Assembly: GCA_035299065.1 (NCBI GenBank)
Contig: DATGXI010000072.1
Location: 1 to 8,442 of the forward strand
Direction of reading: 5' to 3'
DNA length: 8,442 nt
Origin: DASPJQ01 sp035299065
GTDB lineage: Bacteria > Bacteroidota > Bacteroidia > Flavobacteriales_D > UBA2798
In this document: positions 1 through 5,813 of the stretch, piece after piece
How positions within the stretch are numbered: the first letter of the stretch is position 1
Layout: every line of letters starts with the position of its first letter
Notes under the pieces: model-generated
Told to the model about the DNA's origin: nothing
Database searches by the model: none
The model's input: only the letters and a program-made list of their open reading frames with translations
Position numbers and translations under genes: made by a program

Positions 1-1326
1 AAGGATTTCGCCTTTTACATCAACGGTGATTTTACGAGACAAATCACCTTTTGCAACCGCTGTGGTTACATCGGCAATGTTACGCACCTGTGCCGTTAAG
101 TTACCAGCCATTTGGTTTACCGAGTCGGTCAAATCTTTCCACACACCATCAACGCCTTCAACTGTTGCCTGGCCACCCAGCTTTCCTTCCGATCCAACTT
201 CACGTGCAACACGGGTTACTTCTGATCCGAATGAATTTAACTGGTCAACCATCGTGTTGATGGTTTTTTTCAATTCCAATATTTCGCCTTTTACGTCAAC
301 GGTAATTTTACGCGATAAATCTCCTTTGGCAACAGCTGTGGTTACCTCGGCAATGTTACGCACCTGTGCGGTCAGGTTGGATCCCATTTGGTTTACCGAA
401 TCGGTCAAATCTTTCCATATACCATCAACGCCTTCAACTGTTGCCTGGCCTCCTAATTTTCCTTCTGAACCTACTTCACGCGCAACGCGCGTTACTTCTG
501 ATCCGAATGAATTTAACTGGTCAACCATCGTGTTGATGGTTTTTTTCAATTCCAGGATTTCGCCTTTTACGTCAACGGTAATTTTACGAGACAAATCTCC
601 TTTGGCAACAGCTGTTGTTACCTCGGCAATGTTACGTACCTGGCCTGTTAAGTTACCGGCCATTTGGTTTACCGAATCGGTCAAATCTTTCCACACACCT
701 GCAACGCCTTTTACCTGCGCCTGGCCTCCTAATTTTCCTTCTGAACCTACTTCACGTGCAACACGGGTTACCTCTGATGAAAACGAGTTCAACTGGTCAA
801 CCATTGTGTTGATGGTTTTTTTCAATTCAAAAATTTCACCTTTTACGTCTACCGTAATTTTACGCGATAAGTCGCCATTTGCCACGGCTGTTGTTACCTC
901 GGCAATGTTACGTACCTGGCCTGTTAAGTTACCAGCCATTTGGTTTACCGAGTCGGTCAAGTCTTTCCAGGTTCCTGCAACACCTTTTACCTGTGCCTGG
1001 CCTCCCAGTTTTCCTTCAGTACCTACTTCAAGTGCCACGCGTGTTACCTCTGATGAAAACGAGTTCAACTGGTCCACCATGGTGTTGATTGTATTTTTTA
1101 ACTCAAGAATTTCTCCTTTTACGTCAACAGTAATTTTTTTGGATAAATCACCTTTTGCAACCGCTGTGGTTACATCGGCAATGTTACGCACCTGTGCTGT
1201 TAAGTTACCGGCCATTTGGTTTACCGAATCGGTCAAATCTTTCCACACACCTGCAACGCCTTTTACTTTTGCCTGGCCTCCCAGTTTTCCTTCTGATCCC
1301 ACCTCACGGGCCACACGGGTTACCTC
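1..1326 (-). repeat. Tandem array of 276-bp (92-codon) HAMP repeat units
   Basis: Five in-frame units read on the minus strand: 1326-1051, 1050-775, 774-499, 498-223 and 222-1 (the last cut by the window edge). The period is exactly 276 bp: the conserved TTTG of the NQM codons falls at 111, 387, 663, 939 and 1215. Units differ at few residues. The segment after GGQA reads KVKGVAG in unit 1, QVKGVAG in units 2 and 3, and TVEGVDG in units 4 and 5. The segment 215-278 is identical to 491-554 over 64 bases. Near-identity in DNA as well as protein points to recent duplication or gene conversion among the units. Confidence 0.95.
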
Positions 1327-1914
1327 CATGGTAAACAGGTTTAGCTGCTTCACCATGTCATTTACTTCCTTTGCAATACGGGCAAATTCTCCCTGCAAGG
1401 TATGGTCAGCGCCCTCAATGGGAATTTCCTGCGAAAGATTTCCTTTAGCTACGCCTGAAATTACACGGTCAATTTCTTTGATGGGATAGGTTAAGTCAGA
1501 AATTAACGCATTCAATGCGTCAACACCGTTGCTCCAGTCGCCATGGGCACCATCAAGCACAATACGCTGGTTTAATTTTCCTTGTTTACCTACCGTTGTT
1601 TGAACTTTTATAAACTCATTGGTCAATTTGCGGTTAATGGTAATGATATCGTTCAGGGTATCGCAAATTTTTCCCTGTACACCTGTTTTGTCAATGGGCA
1701 TTTGCACCTCAAAATTTCCTTGTCTGACCTGCAAAAGTATATTCAATAATTCGGCATTGTCAAGCGAATCGCCAGCTGAAACAGCTGCTGTTTTAGTTTT
1801 GCCGTTTTTTGATGGCTTACCTTTTTTGCGTGGGTGGTTTTCGTGCGAATCCATGAACGCATCGGTATCGGCAGTGTTGATTTCTGCCTCAACAATTTTG
1901 GAATTCTTCTCCAT
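1..1914 (-). CDS. Poly-HAMP signalling protein, N-terminal part of a probable hybrid histidine kinase (C-terminus outside window)
   Basis: The frame is open from the ATG at 1914-1912 to base 1, giving 638 codons with no stop, so the gene continues beyond the window. Residues 1-50 are polar, with a Lys-rich stretch near 30-42. No signal peptide or membrane helix is visible, so the protein should be cytosolic. A divergent HAMP-like segment (about 53-105) and a second one (about 143-192, with VAKGNLSQEI) precede five 92-residue units starting at residues 197, 289, 381, 473 and 565. Each unit carries VTRVA, EGKLGGQA, WKDLTDSVNQM and the HAMP signature AVAKGDLS-KITVDVKGEI. Arrays like this are known in fungal group III kinases (Nik1/Hik1) and in Bacteroidota and myxobacterial kinases, where GAF, HisKA, HATPase and receiver domains usually follow. 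Those domains are not visible here, so the kinase call is inference; a poly-HAMP adaptor or chemoreceptor-like protein is the alternative. No Shine-Dalgarno precedes the ATG. Confidence 0.9.
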   Translation of the reverse strand, partial: MEKNSKIVEAEINTADTDAFMDSHENHPRKKGKPSKNGKTKTAAVSAGDSLDNAELLNILLQVRQGNFEVQMPIDKTGVQGKICDTLNDIITINRKLTNEFIKVQTTVGKQGKLNQRIVLDGAHGDWSNGVDALNALISDLTYPIKEIDRVISGVAKGNLSQEIPIEGADHTLQGEFARIAKEVNDMVKQLNLFTMEVTRVAREVGSEGKLGGQAKVKGVAGVWKDLTDSVNQMAGNLTAQVRNIADVTTAVAKGDLSKKITVDVKGEILELKNTINTMVDQLNSFSSEVTRVALEVGTEGKLGGQAQVKGVAGTWKDLTDSVNQMAGNLTGQVRNIAEVTTAVANGDLSRKITVDVKGEIFELKKTINTMVDQLNSFSSEVTRVAREVGSEGKLGGQAQVKGVAGVWKDLTDSVNQMAGNLTGQVRNIAEVTTAVAKGDLSRKITVDVKGEILELKKTINTMVDQLNSFGSEVTRVAREVGSEGKLGGQATVEGVDGIWKDLTDSVNQMGSNLTAQVRNIAEVTTAVAKGDLSRKITVDVKGEILELKKTINTMVDQLNSFGSEVTRVAREVGSEGKLGGQATVEGVDGVWKDLTDSVNQMAGNLTAQVRNIADVTTAVAKGDLSRKITVDVKGEIL

Positions 1915-2279
1915 AAATGCAGTAAATTAAGTACCTAAAAAATGTACAGGTATATTCAAATTTATTGAATAAAAATGCGCGTTTTACATACCTGGTTGCC
2001 TAAAAAATGGAACGGTTTTTGTTTTTTCTCAATATGAGAAATCTCCCTTTTTTCTCCTATTTAACTGCTCTTCAGGCTACATCCCTTACAGGCTTTGCAT
2101 CATAACTCAAATCTTACTGATAATTAAGGCTATATAAACTTTGGGCTTTGTAATTGGCTTTTTTGAATTTAGCCCTTTTCCATTGGTGTTTGCCAATTTT
2201 CCATTATTGGGAGAACAAGATTTTTTAAAAAAAATGTAAAGTCTTAAGACCGAAGTAAAAAAAATTAACCGAAATAGAA
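1915..2279. other. 365-bp intergenic region upstream of the poly-HAMP gene
   Basis: No convincing coding frame lies here; it is AT-rich with many stops. It separates the end of the RsbT-like gene from the start of the poly-HAMP gene, so the latter may have its own promoter. Visible structure: an 11-base direct repeat CCTAAAAAATG at 1934-1944 and 1999-2009; a short hairpin TACCT/AGGTA at 1932-1936 and 1948-1952; the 9-mer TTTTTTCTC at 2022-2030 and 2048-2056 with GAGAAA (2036-2041) between them, able to pair with either copy; a hairpin ATTGG/CCAAT at 2182-2186 and 2193-2197; and the 10-base palindrome GTCTTAAGAC at 2241-2250, just past the stop of the RsbT-like gene. None is a clear intrinsic terminator. 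Confidence 0.6.
1957..1964 (-). promoter_or_regulatory. Candidate Bacteroidota -7 element for the poly-HAMP gene
   Basis: Read on the minus strand this is TAAATTTG, a full match to the Bacteroidota primary sigma -7 consensus TAnnTTTG. It lies about 42 bases upstream of the ATG at 1914, which would give a leader of roughly 35 bases. No good -33 TTTG/TTG motif is found 19-21 bases further upstream, so the call rests on the -7 box alone and could be chance in AT-rich DNA. Confidence 0.25.
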
Positions 2280-2825
2280 TCATTCATTACGTTTTAAGCC
2301 TTCGTATAATTTGAGCAATTCAATATTCGATTTTTTTATTTCTTCGTAGGGTGAAACAATGACTATATTACCCAGGATGGTATTCCATTTATTTATGGTG
2401 TCTCTAAAAAAAGCCTTTTGTGCATTAATCCGTTTTGCAAGGACTATCTTCATGATTGTACCTTCAATATCAACCTGGAACGCATCTGTCAGTTGCGAAA
2501 TGTTCAGGTGATTTTCAAGTGCAGCCGACCGGCCCATTTCTGCTTCAAGTTTTATGCGGTCAATGGGTCCTTCAATGTTTACGCGTAACTCAATTTCAAT
2601 GCACTGTTTGTCTATATAAAAAATGCTATGCCCCGTTCCAAATAGCAAACAGCATATGCGTATCATTTCGGTAACTGCGGTTGTAAAGCGCAACTGATCG
2701 TAAATACTCATACCTGCTAATTCTCCAAGATTTTTAACGCGTTTATACATCAACAACACATCTGTTTCACTGGCGAAATTAAATTCAATGAGGTCTACTT
2801 TAAGTGAGCGGTTATGCAAATTCAT
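2280..2825 (-). CDS. RsbT-like (GHKL fold) protein with degenerate ATP-binding motifs
   Basis: A 181-residue soluble protein. Residues 9-70 have the layout of anti-sigma regulatory kinases of the RsbT/RsbW type: a strand, a helix with MYKRVKNLGELAGMS, then DQLRFTTAVTEMIRI, which lines up with the N-box helix (TTAISELARN in RsbT). The Mg-binding Asn of the N-box is Ile57 here. Where RsbT-like proteins carry a Gly-rich lid (GLGL type), this one reads AALENHLNISQLTDAFQV (101-118), with no such glycines. The final strand EGTIMKIVLAKR (121-132) matches the usual GTTV strand. It is therefore probably a pseudo-ATPase. A helical tail follows (about 159-181, EEIKKSNIELLKLYEGLK); it resembles the linker by which RsbT domains are joined to kinase domains in larger proteins, but the stop comes here. 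It lies between the FecR-like gene and the poly-HAMP gene, suggesting a partner role in signalling (inference). The fold assignment is by motif comparison only. Confidence 0.7.
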   Translation of the reverse strand: MNLHNRSLKVDLIEFNFASETDVLLMYKRVKNLGELAGMSIYDQLRFTTAVTEMIRICCLLFGTGHSIFYIDKQCIEIELRVNIEGPIDRIKLEAEMGRSAALENHLNISQLTDAFQVDIEGTIMKIVLAKRINAQKAFFRDTINKWNTILGNIVIVSPYEEIKKSNIELLKLYEGLKRNE

Positions 2826-2839
2826 TATTGAGTATTTGT

Positions 2840-2880
2840 GTAGTAAACAAGTTTGTATGTATATACACGTTGTTTAGTAC
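2840..2880. promoter_or_regulatory. Spaced inverted repeat upstream of the RsbT-like gene, candidate operator or transcript hairpin
   Basis: Arms GTAGTAAACAA (2840-2850) and TTGTTTAGTAC (2870-2880) are complementary at 10 of 11 positions, separated by 19 bases that include the near-palindrome TGTATATACAC-like centre. It fills much of the 86-bp gap between the FecR-like stop and the RsbT-like ATG at 2825. Neither arm is followed by a T-run, so it does not look like an intrinsic terminator. Its position suits a regulator site or a leader or intercistronic hairpin. Function is unknown. Confidence 0.4.
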
Positions 2881-2911
2881 ATGGTTCATGAGCGAAGATG
2901 AACCTGTGAAA

Positions 2912-3784
2912 CTACTTGAGCTTATTTTTCATTCGCTTAAAAAGGTTATCCCAGCCTTTTTTAAGGTTTGTTTTTTGCCACCACTTGGTTTTTTTAGACC
3001 TTGACTTGCCCATGGTTGCATCACCTTTGCGGAAAGTACCCATATCATTGGCAGCCAGCATCATTTTTTTATCATGGCCTTTGCGTGCATCTGAAAAAGC
3101 AACACTGCCTGTTACAACAGAAACTTCTACTTGCTTCTCATTTTCATATCCACGCACGTTAAAACTTGTTCCTGTAACTTCTGTTTTGGTACCGGCACAA
3201 TAAATTATGAAAGGCATTTTTTTGTTTTCACTCACTTCAAAAAATGCCTCACCACTTAGATAAACCGGCCGCTCGTTACCATTAAATTTTTCGGGATACG
3301 TTATTTTACTGTTTTTATTCAGGTACACATGCGTACTGTCAGGTAATACAATTTTAGCTGTATTAGCTCCTGACTCCAATTCAACAAATTCTGGTTGCTC
3401 AGTCACAACCACCTTTTTTACAGGGTTGATTTTTGCCAATGACGAAACACCTTTTTGGTCCTGGTCAAAAATAAAAAGCGTCATTACCCAGGTAACACCA
3501 GCAAGTAAAACAAGTGTTGCCGCAACTTTCATCCATGGTTGCACATAACTTGCTTGTTTGGCCAACTGATTAACTGCAATCTTTTGTTGAACGCCTTCCC
3601 AACCTTTTGATGTATCGGGATCATAAGAATCGTTTAACACAGCCGTATTCTTCCAGGCGTGTTCCGACTTTTGAAACAGGGCTTCGTTTAAGGGATCCTG
3701 CTTACGCCAATCCATTAAAAGCACTGCTTCCTGGGCGGTTGCATTCCCTGAAAGAAATTTGGTTATGAGTCCGTTATAATCCAT
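2912..3784 (-). CDS. FecR-family membrane anti-sigma factor with atypical basic C-terminus
   Basis: A 290-residue protein. Residues 1-50 form the helical cytoplasmic N-terminal region typical of Bacteroidota FecR proteins (LITKFLSGNATAQEA, then DPLNEALFQKSEHAW), which binds the ECF sigma factor. One membrane helix lies at about 85-107 (MKVAATLVLLAGVTWVMTLF). The FecR domain spans about 135-230, with LPDSTHVYLNKNSKITYPE, RPVYLSGEAFFEV, PFIIYCAGTKTEVTGTSFNV and VTGSVAF. Family knowledge places this part in the periplasm. In the common form a further C-terminal domain (DUF4974) contacts the signalling domain of a TonB-dependent transporter. Here it is missing and replaced by a 31-residue tail (260-290) with 13 Lys/Arg, several Trp and one acidic residue. 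The gene follows the sigma factor gene after 118 bp, the usual order. No TonB or SusCD gene lies downstream; signalling genes do. Confidence 0.92.
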   Translation of the reverse strand: MDYNGLITKFLSGNATAQEAVLLMDWRKQDPLNEALFQKSEHAWKNTAVLNDSYDPDTSKGWEGVQQKIAVNQLAKQASYVQPWMKVAATLVLLAGVTWVMTLFIFDQDQKGVSSLAKINPVKKVVVTEQPEFVELESGANTAKIVLPDSTHVYLNKNSKITYPEKFNGNERPVYLSGEAFFEVSENKKMPFIIYCAGTKTEVTGTSFNVRGYENEKQVEVSVVTGSVAFSDARKGHDKKMMLAANDMGTFRKGDATMGKSRSKKTKWWQKTNLKKGWDNLFKRMKNKLK

Positions 3785-3902
3785 TAAATGTCTTCAACGT
3801 TAATTTAGTTTACTAACTTAATACAAGTTCATTAGCCCACACCCCTAAGCTACAGCTTTTTATTTATCCGGCACTGCACCCAACAATCTGTTAAAGAGTT
3901 AC

Positions 3903-4472
3903 TTACCAATTGCCAAGCCCGAGTAGGACAAATGCTGCACCCAATAGTCCTGATCCAAGAGAAGCTGCAATGGTTGTTGAGTTTACGTACGGCCTTAATT
4001 GATCACGCATTTTTTCAAGTGCAATACCCATTTGATTTTCTACGGTCTTTATGGAAATATCAAGATGTTCTGCAATTTCCCGGTATTTCATATCGTAAAT
4101 GCGACTCAACACAAATATTGTACGGCAGCGTGGAGGTAAAGTGTCCAGTGCTTTGCGTACCTGCTTTTTCAATTCAAGTGATGATAAGGTTTCACCTGAC
4201 TCCTCTGTACGGGCATCATTCACTGTTAAACTTGTTTTGCGCTTATTGCTTTCAAGATAATTTAACGATGCATTGGAAACTGAACGCAAAAGATACCCTT
4301 TAAAATTCAGTGACAAATCAAGTTCGTCACGCTTACGCCAAACTGATGCAAATAATTCCTGAACGATGTCTTCGGCAGCGTCCCTGTCACGTACAATGTT
4401 GTTGGCCACATTACACAACATGGTATAATGGAGATTAAACATTTCTTCAAATTGCGCTGCGTTCAAAGCCAT
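3903..4472 (-). CDS. ECF sigma-70 factor, Bacteroidota type, with hydrophobic C-terminal tail
   Basis: A 189-residue sigma factor. Region 2 covers about 5-75: FEEMFNLHYTMLCNVANNIV, then the core-binding segment DAAEDIVQELFASVW (31-45), then GYLLRSVSNASLNYLES. Region 4 covers about 98-158: LPPRCRTIFVLSRIYDMKYREIAEHLDIS then KTVENQMGIALEKMR, the helix-turn-helix that reads the -35 element. Regions 1.1 and 3 are absent, as expected for ECF factors. After region 4 comes a 26-residue tail, STTIAASLGSGLLGAAFVLLGL plus GNW, that is hydrophobic and long enough to be a membrane helix. It should direct RNA polymerase to a small regulon and be held by the FecR-like protein encoded next. The gap to that gene is 118 bp, with no terminator seen. 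The 126 bp upstream show no clean TAnnTTTG promoter; the best is the imperfect TATTTTCG about 25 bases before the ATG. Confidence 0.94.
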   Translation of the reverse strand: MALNAAQFEEMFNLHYTMLCNVANNIVRDRDAAEDIVQELFASVWRKRDELDLSLNFKGYLLRSVSNASLNYLESNKRKTSLTVNDARTEESGETLSSLELKKQVRKALDTLPPRCRTIFVLSRIYDMKYREIAEHLDISIKTVENQMGIALEKMRDQLRPYVNSTTIAASLGSGLLGAAFVLLGLGNW

Positions 4473-4598
4473 AATTAATTACATGCGAAAATAATGATTT
4501 TACAATTCATGACGCATGGGTGTGTAAAAGTGTTAACGCGTAAATATACTAAATATTCAATTAAATCAATATAGTTGTGTTATAAATACCAATCCGCT

Positions 4599-5330
4599 TC
4601 AATCGTTTGTTGATTCAAGCATTTTTATAAGTTCTGAGGCGTTTTTGTACGCCCCGTCATACCATGTGTTGTTAAAATAAACATACACATCAGCTGCGCC
4701 AGGAGGAATTGAAGTTGCAAATTCCTTAAGTTCGCTGGTGGTGTAAACCGACTTAAACAATTTAGGCAAACCATGCTTGCGGGTATAAAAAATTGCCGAA
4801 GTGCGTATATATGTTTGCTCAATTCCCGCATAATCGGTATTGCAAAAACTTAAATTATGGGCTTGCAGTGCCGTTACCACTTCCTTATTCCACCATGAGG
4901 CATTCCTGAATTCAACTACACTTCCATAAGACGCGGGAATATTGTGCAACACATTTTCAAGGTTGGCCTGGTTGTATACAAATGAAGGTGGAAGCTGGTA
5001 AAGTATATTGTGCAATTTTTCACCAAGCCCTTCCATCATAAGGTCGCAAAACTCCAGTATTTTTTCCCTTGCCTGCTTCAACCGTAAAATATGTGTTATG
5101 TGCTTATTCATTTTAACAGTAAAAACAAAATCTGCGGGTGTTTGCCGCGCATATTTTTTCAATGTACTTAGCGTTGGAACACGGTAAAATGTTCCATTCA
5201 GCTCAACTGTGTTAAATACAGTGCTGTAATGCAAAAGCCATTGTGAAGCGGGTAATCCCATTGGGTAAAATGTGTTTCTCCATGCAGCATAATAATACCC
5301 CGAACAACCAATTTTAAACGTCTTGCTCAT
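4599..5330 (-). CDS. DUF72 (YecE-like) family protein
   Basis: A 243-residue protein that matches the DUF72/YecE family along its full length. Diagnostic segments are IGCSGYYYAAWRNTFYP (7-23), TVELNGTFYRVP (41-52), FVFTVKMNKHITHILRL (68-84), GEKLHNILYQLPPSF (103-117), VVEFRNASWWNKEV (138-151) and DVYVYFNNTWYDGAYKNA (214-231). The family is predicted to form a TIM-like barrel. Its biochemical role is not established, so none is assigned. The length is normal and no key segment is missing. The GCSGYYY variant replaces the more common GCSGW(S/A)Y, leaving the Trp position as Tyr. It lies 126 bp upstream of the sigma factor gene on the same strand but looks unrelated to it, and faces away from the glycosylase gene across a 483-bp gap. 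The start at 5330 is the only Met that keeps the N-terminal strand intact. Confidence 0.93.
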   Translation of the reverse strand: MSKTFKIGCSGYYYAAWRNTFYPMGLPASQWLLHYSTVFNTVELNGTFYRVPTLSTLKKYARQTPADFVFTVKMNKHITHILRLKQAREKILEFCDLMMEGLGEKLHNILYQLPPSFVYNQANLENVLHNIPASYGSVVEFRNASWWNKEVVTALQAHNLSFCNTDYAGIEQTYIRTSAIFYTRKHGLPKLFKSVYTTSELKEFATSIPPGAADVYVYFNNTWYDGAYKNASELIKMLESTND

Positions 5331-5345
5331 CGTATAGTGTGTTTG

Positions 5346-5359
5346 TAAAGCAAGCTTTA
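5346..5359. repeat. Perfect inverted repeat TAAAGC-AA-GCTTTA
   Basis: Six-base arms around an AA spacer, 16 bases upstream of the DUF72 start. Position and symmetry fit a dimeric repressor site, but a 12-base match can arise by chance in AT-rich DNA. Confidence 0.35.
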
Positions 5360-5366
5360 ATTAATT

Positions 5367-5414
5367 GCCCGGGGCGTTATTAAAAAAATTTCCCGGTTTA
5401 TTTTCTTGCCGGGC
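5367..5414. repeat. GC-rich cluster with competing inverted repeats
   Basis: GCCCGGGGC (5367-5375) is itself a palindrome with a one-base centre. CCCGG (5392-5396) can pair with CCGGG (5409-5413) over a 12-base loop, while GCCCGG (5367-5372) can pair with CCGGGC (5409-5414). The cluster stands out against A/T-rich surroundings and lies in the presumed leader or promoter of the DUF72 gene. Confidence 0.35.
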
Positions 5415-5540
5415 ATATGTTGGAGCAGACTTTAAAGGAATAATGGATTATTTATAACTGACAAGCTGTGCTATCCCATAAATTGATCCGTCCTGAAAAG
5501 TCGCCTTGTTGCTACTTAACACTTTTCATAAAGTAACAAT

Positions 5541-5554
5541 CATGCCAAGGCATG
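5541..5554. repeat. Perfect inverted repeat CATGCC-AA-GGCATG
   Basis: Six-base arms around an AA spacer, overlapped by a second small symmetry GGC-ATG-GCC (5549-5557). It has the same 6-2-6 architecture as the repeat at 5346-5359, though with different arm sequence. Candidate protein-binding site in the divergent region. Confidence 0.35.
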
Positions 5555-5813
5555 GCCTGGTAAACACAATCTTATTTACAGGTCATTATAAAAACCCGTG
5601 AAGTTTTAACAGGATAATTTTTTTTCAATTTGAAAACAGATTCTCGTTTTGAAAAAAACAAAAAGCACTGGGATATGGTTTTGCCTTGCTTCATCGGTTG
5701 TTTTATGGTGCATTTCACTGCTTTTTAAGCACCAACGCCATCAATGTTAATTCAAACAGGTTAAATGATTTTCAGTGGCTTATTTGTTGATTGCCTTCAG
5801 TAAAATAAAAAAA

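Larger units (their letters stand above)
5331..5813. other. 483-bp divergent intergenic region with several short inverted repeats
   Basis: This region lies between the starts of the DUF72 gene (minus) and the Fpg/Nei gene (plus), so it must hold the start signals of both. No convincing coding frame or known RNA family was recognised. It carries TAAAGC-AA-GCTTTA (5346-5359), a GC-rich cluster at 5367-5414, CATGCC-AA-GGCATG (5541-5554), an imperfect pair TTGAAAAC/GTTTTGAA (5630-5637 and 5646-5653) and TGGTGC/GCACCA (5706-5711 and 5729-5734). No perfect TAnnTTTG element with a matching -33 box was found on either strand. The nearest on the plus strand is TAATTTTT at about 5614-5621. Confidence 0.55.

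Noticed and set aside
26..1489. Long plus-strand open frame (487 codons) with an obvious internal repeat
   Set aside because: It is the antisense shadow of the poly-HAMP array. The minus frame gives clear HAMP motifs and a sensible start. The plus frame stays open because one stop-free 276-bp unit is repeated, and its product has no recognisable domain.
1619..1930. Plus-strand open frame opposite the N-terminus of the poly-HAMP gene
   Set aside because: It lies antisense to a well supported gene, has no recognisable motif and no promoter.
2241..2250. Palindrome GTCTTAAGAC just after the RsbT-like stop, considered as a terminator
   Set aside because: With a realistic loop only three base pairs remain, too weak for an intrinsic terminator, despite the nearby T-run on the minus strand.
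1915..2279. Possible remnant of a kinase linker or catalytic region downstream of the RsbT-like gene
   Set aside because: The protein ends where fused homologues continue, so the next bases were read on the minus strand for a frameshifted continuation. Only AT-rich sequence with stops and no kinase-like motif was found.
2912..3784. Classical iron or glycan uptake locus (FecI/FecR with TonB transporter)
   Set aside because: The sigma and FecR pair is present, but no TonB-dependent receptor, SusC or SusD gene follows in the window, and the FecR C-terminal sensing domain is missing.
5775..5813. Upstream GTG start adding 13 residues to the glycosylase
   Set aside because: The family needs Pro directly after the initiator Met as catalytic nucleophile, and MPEGP begins at 5814.
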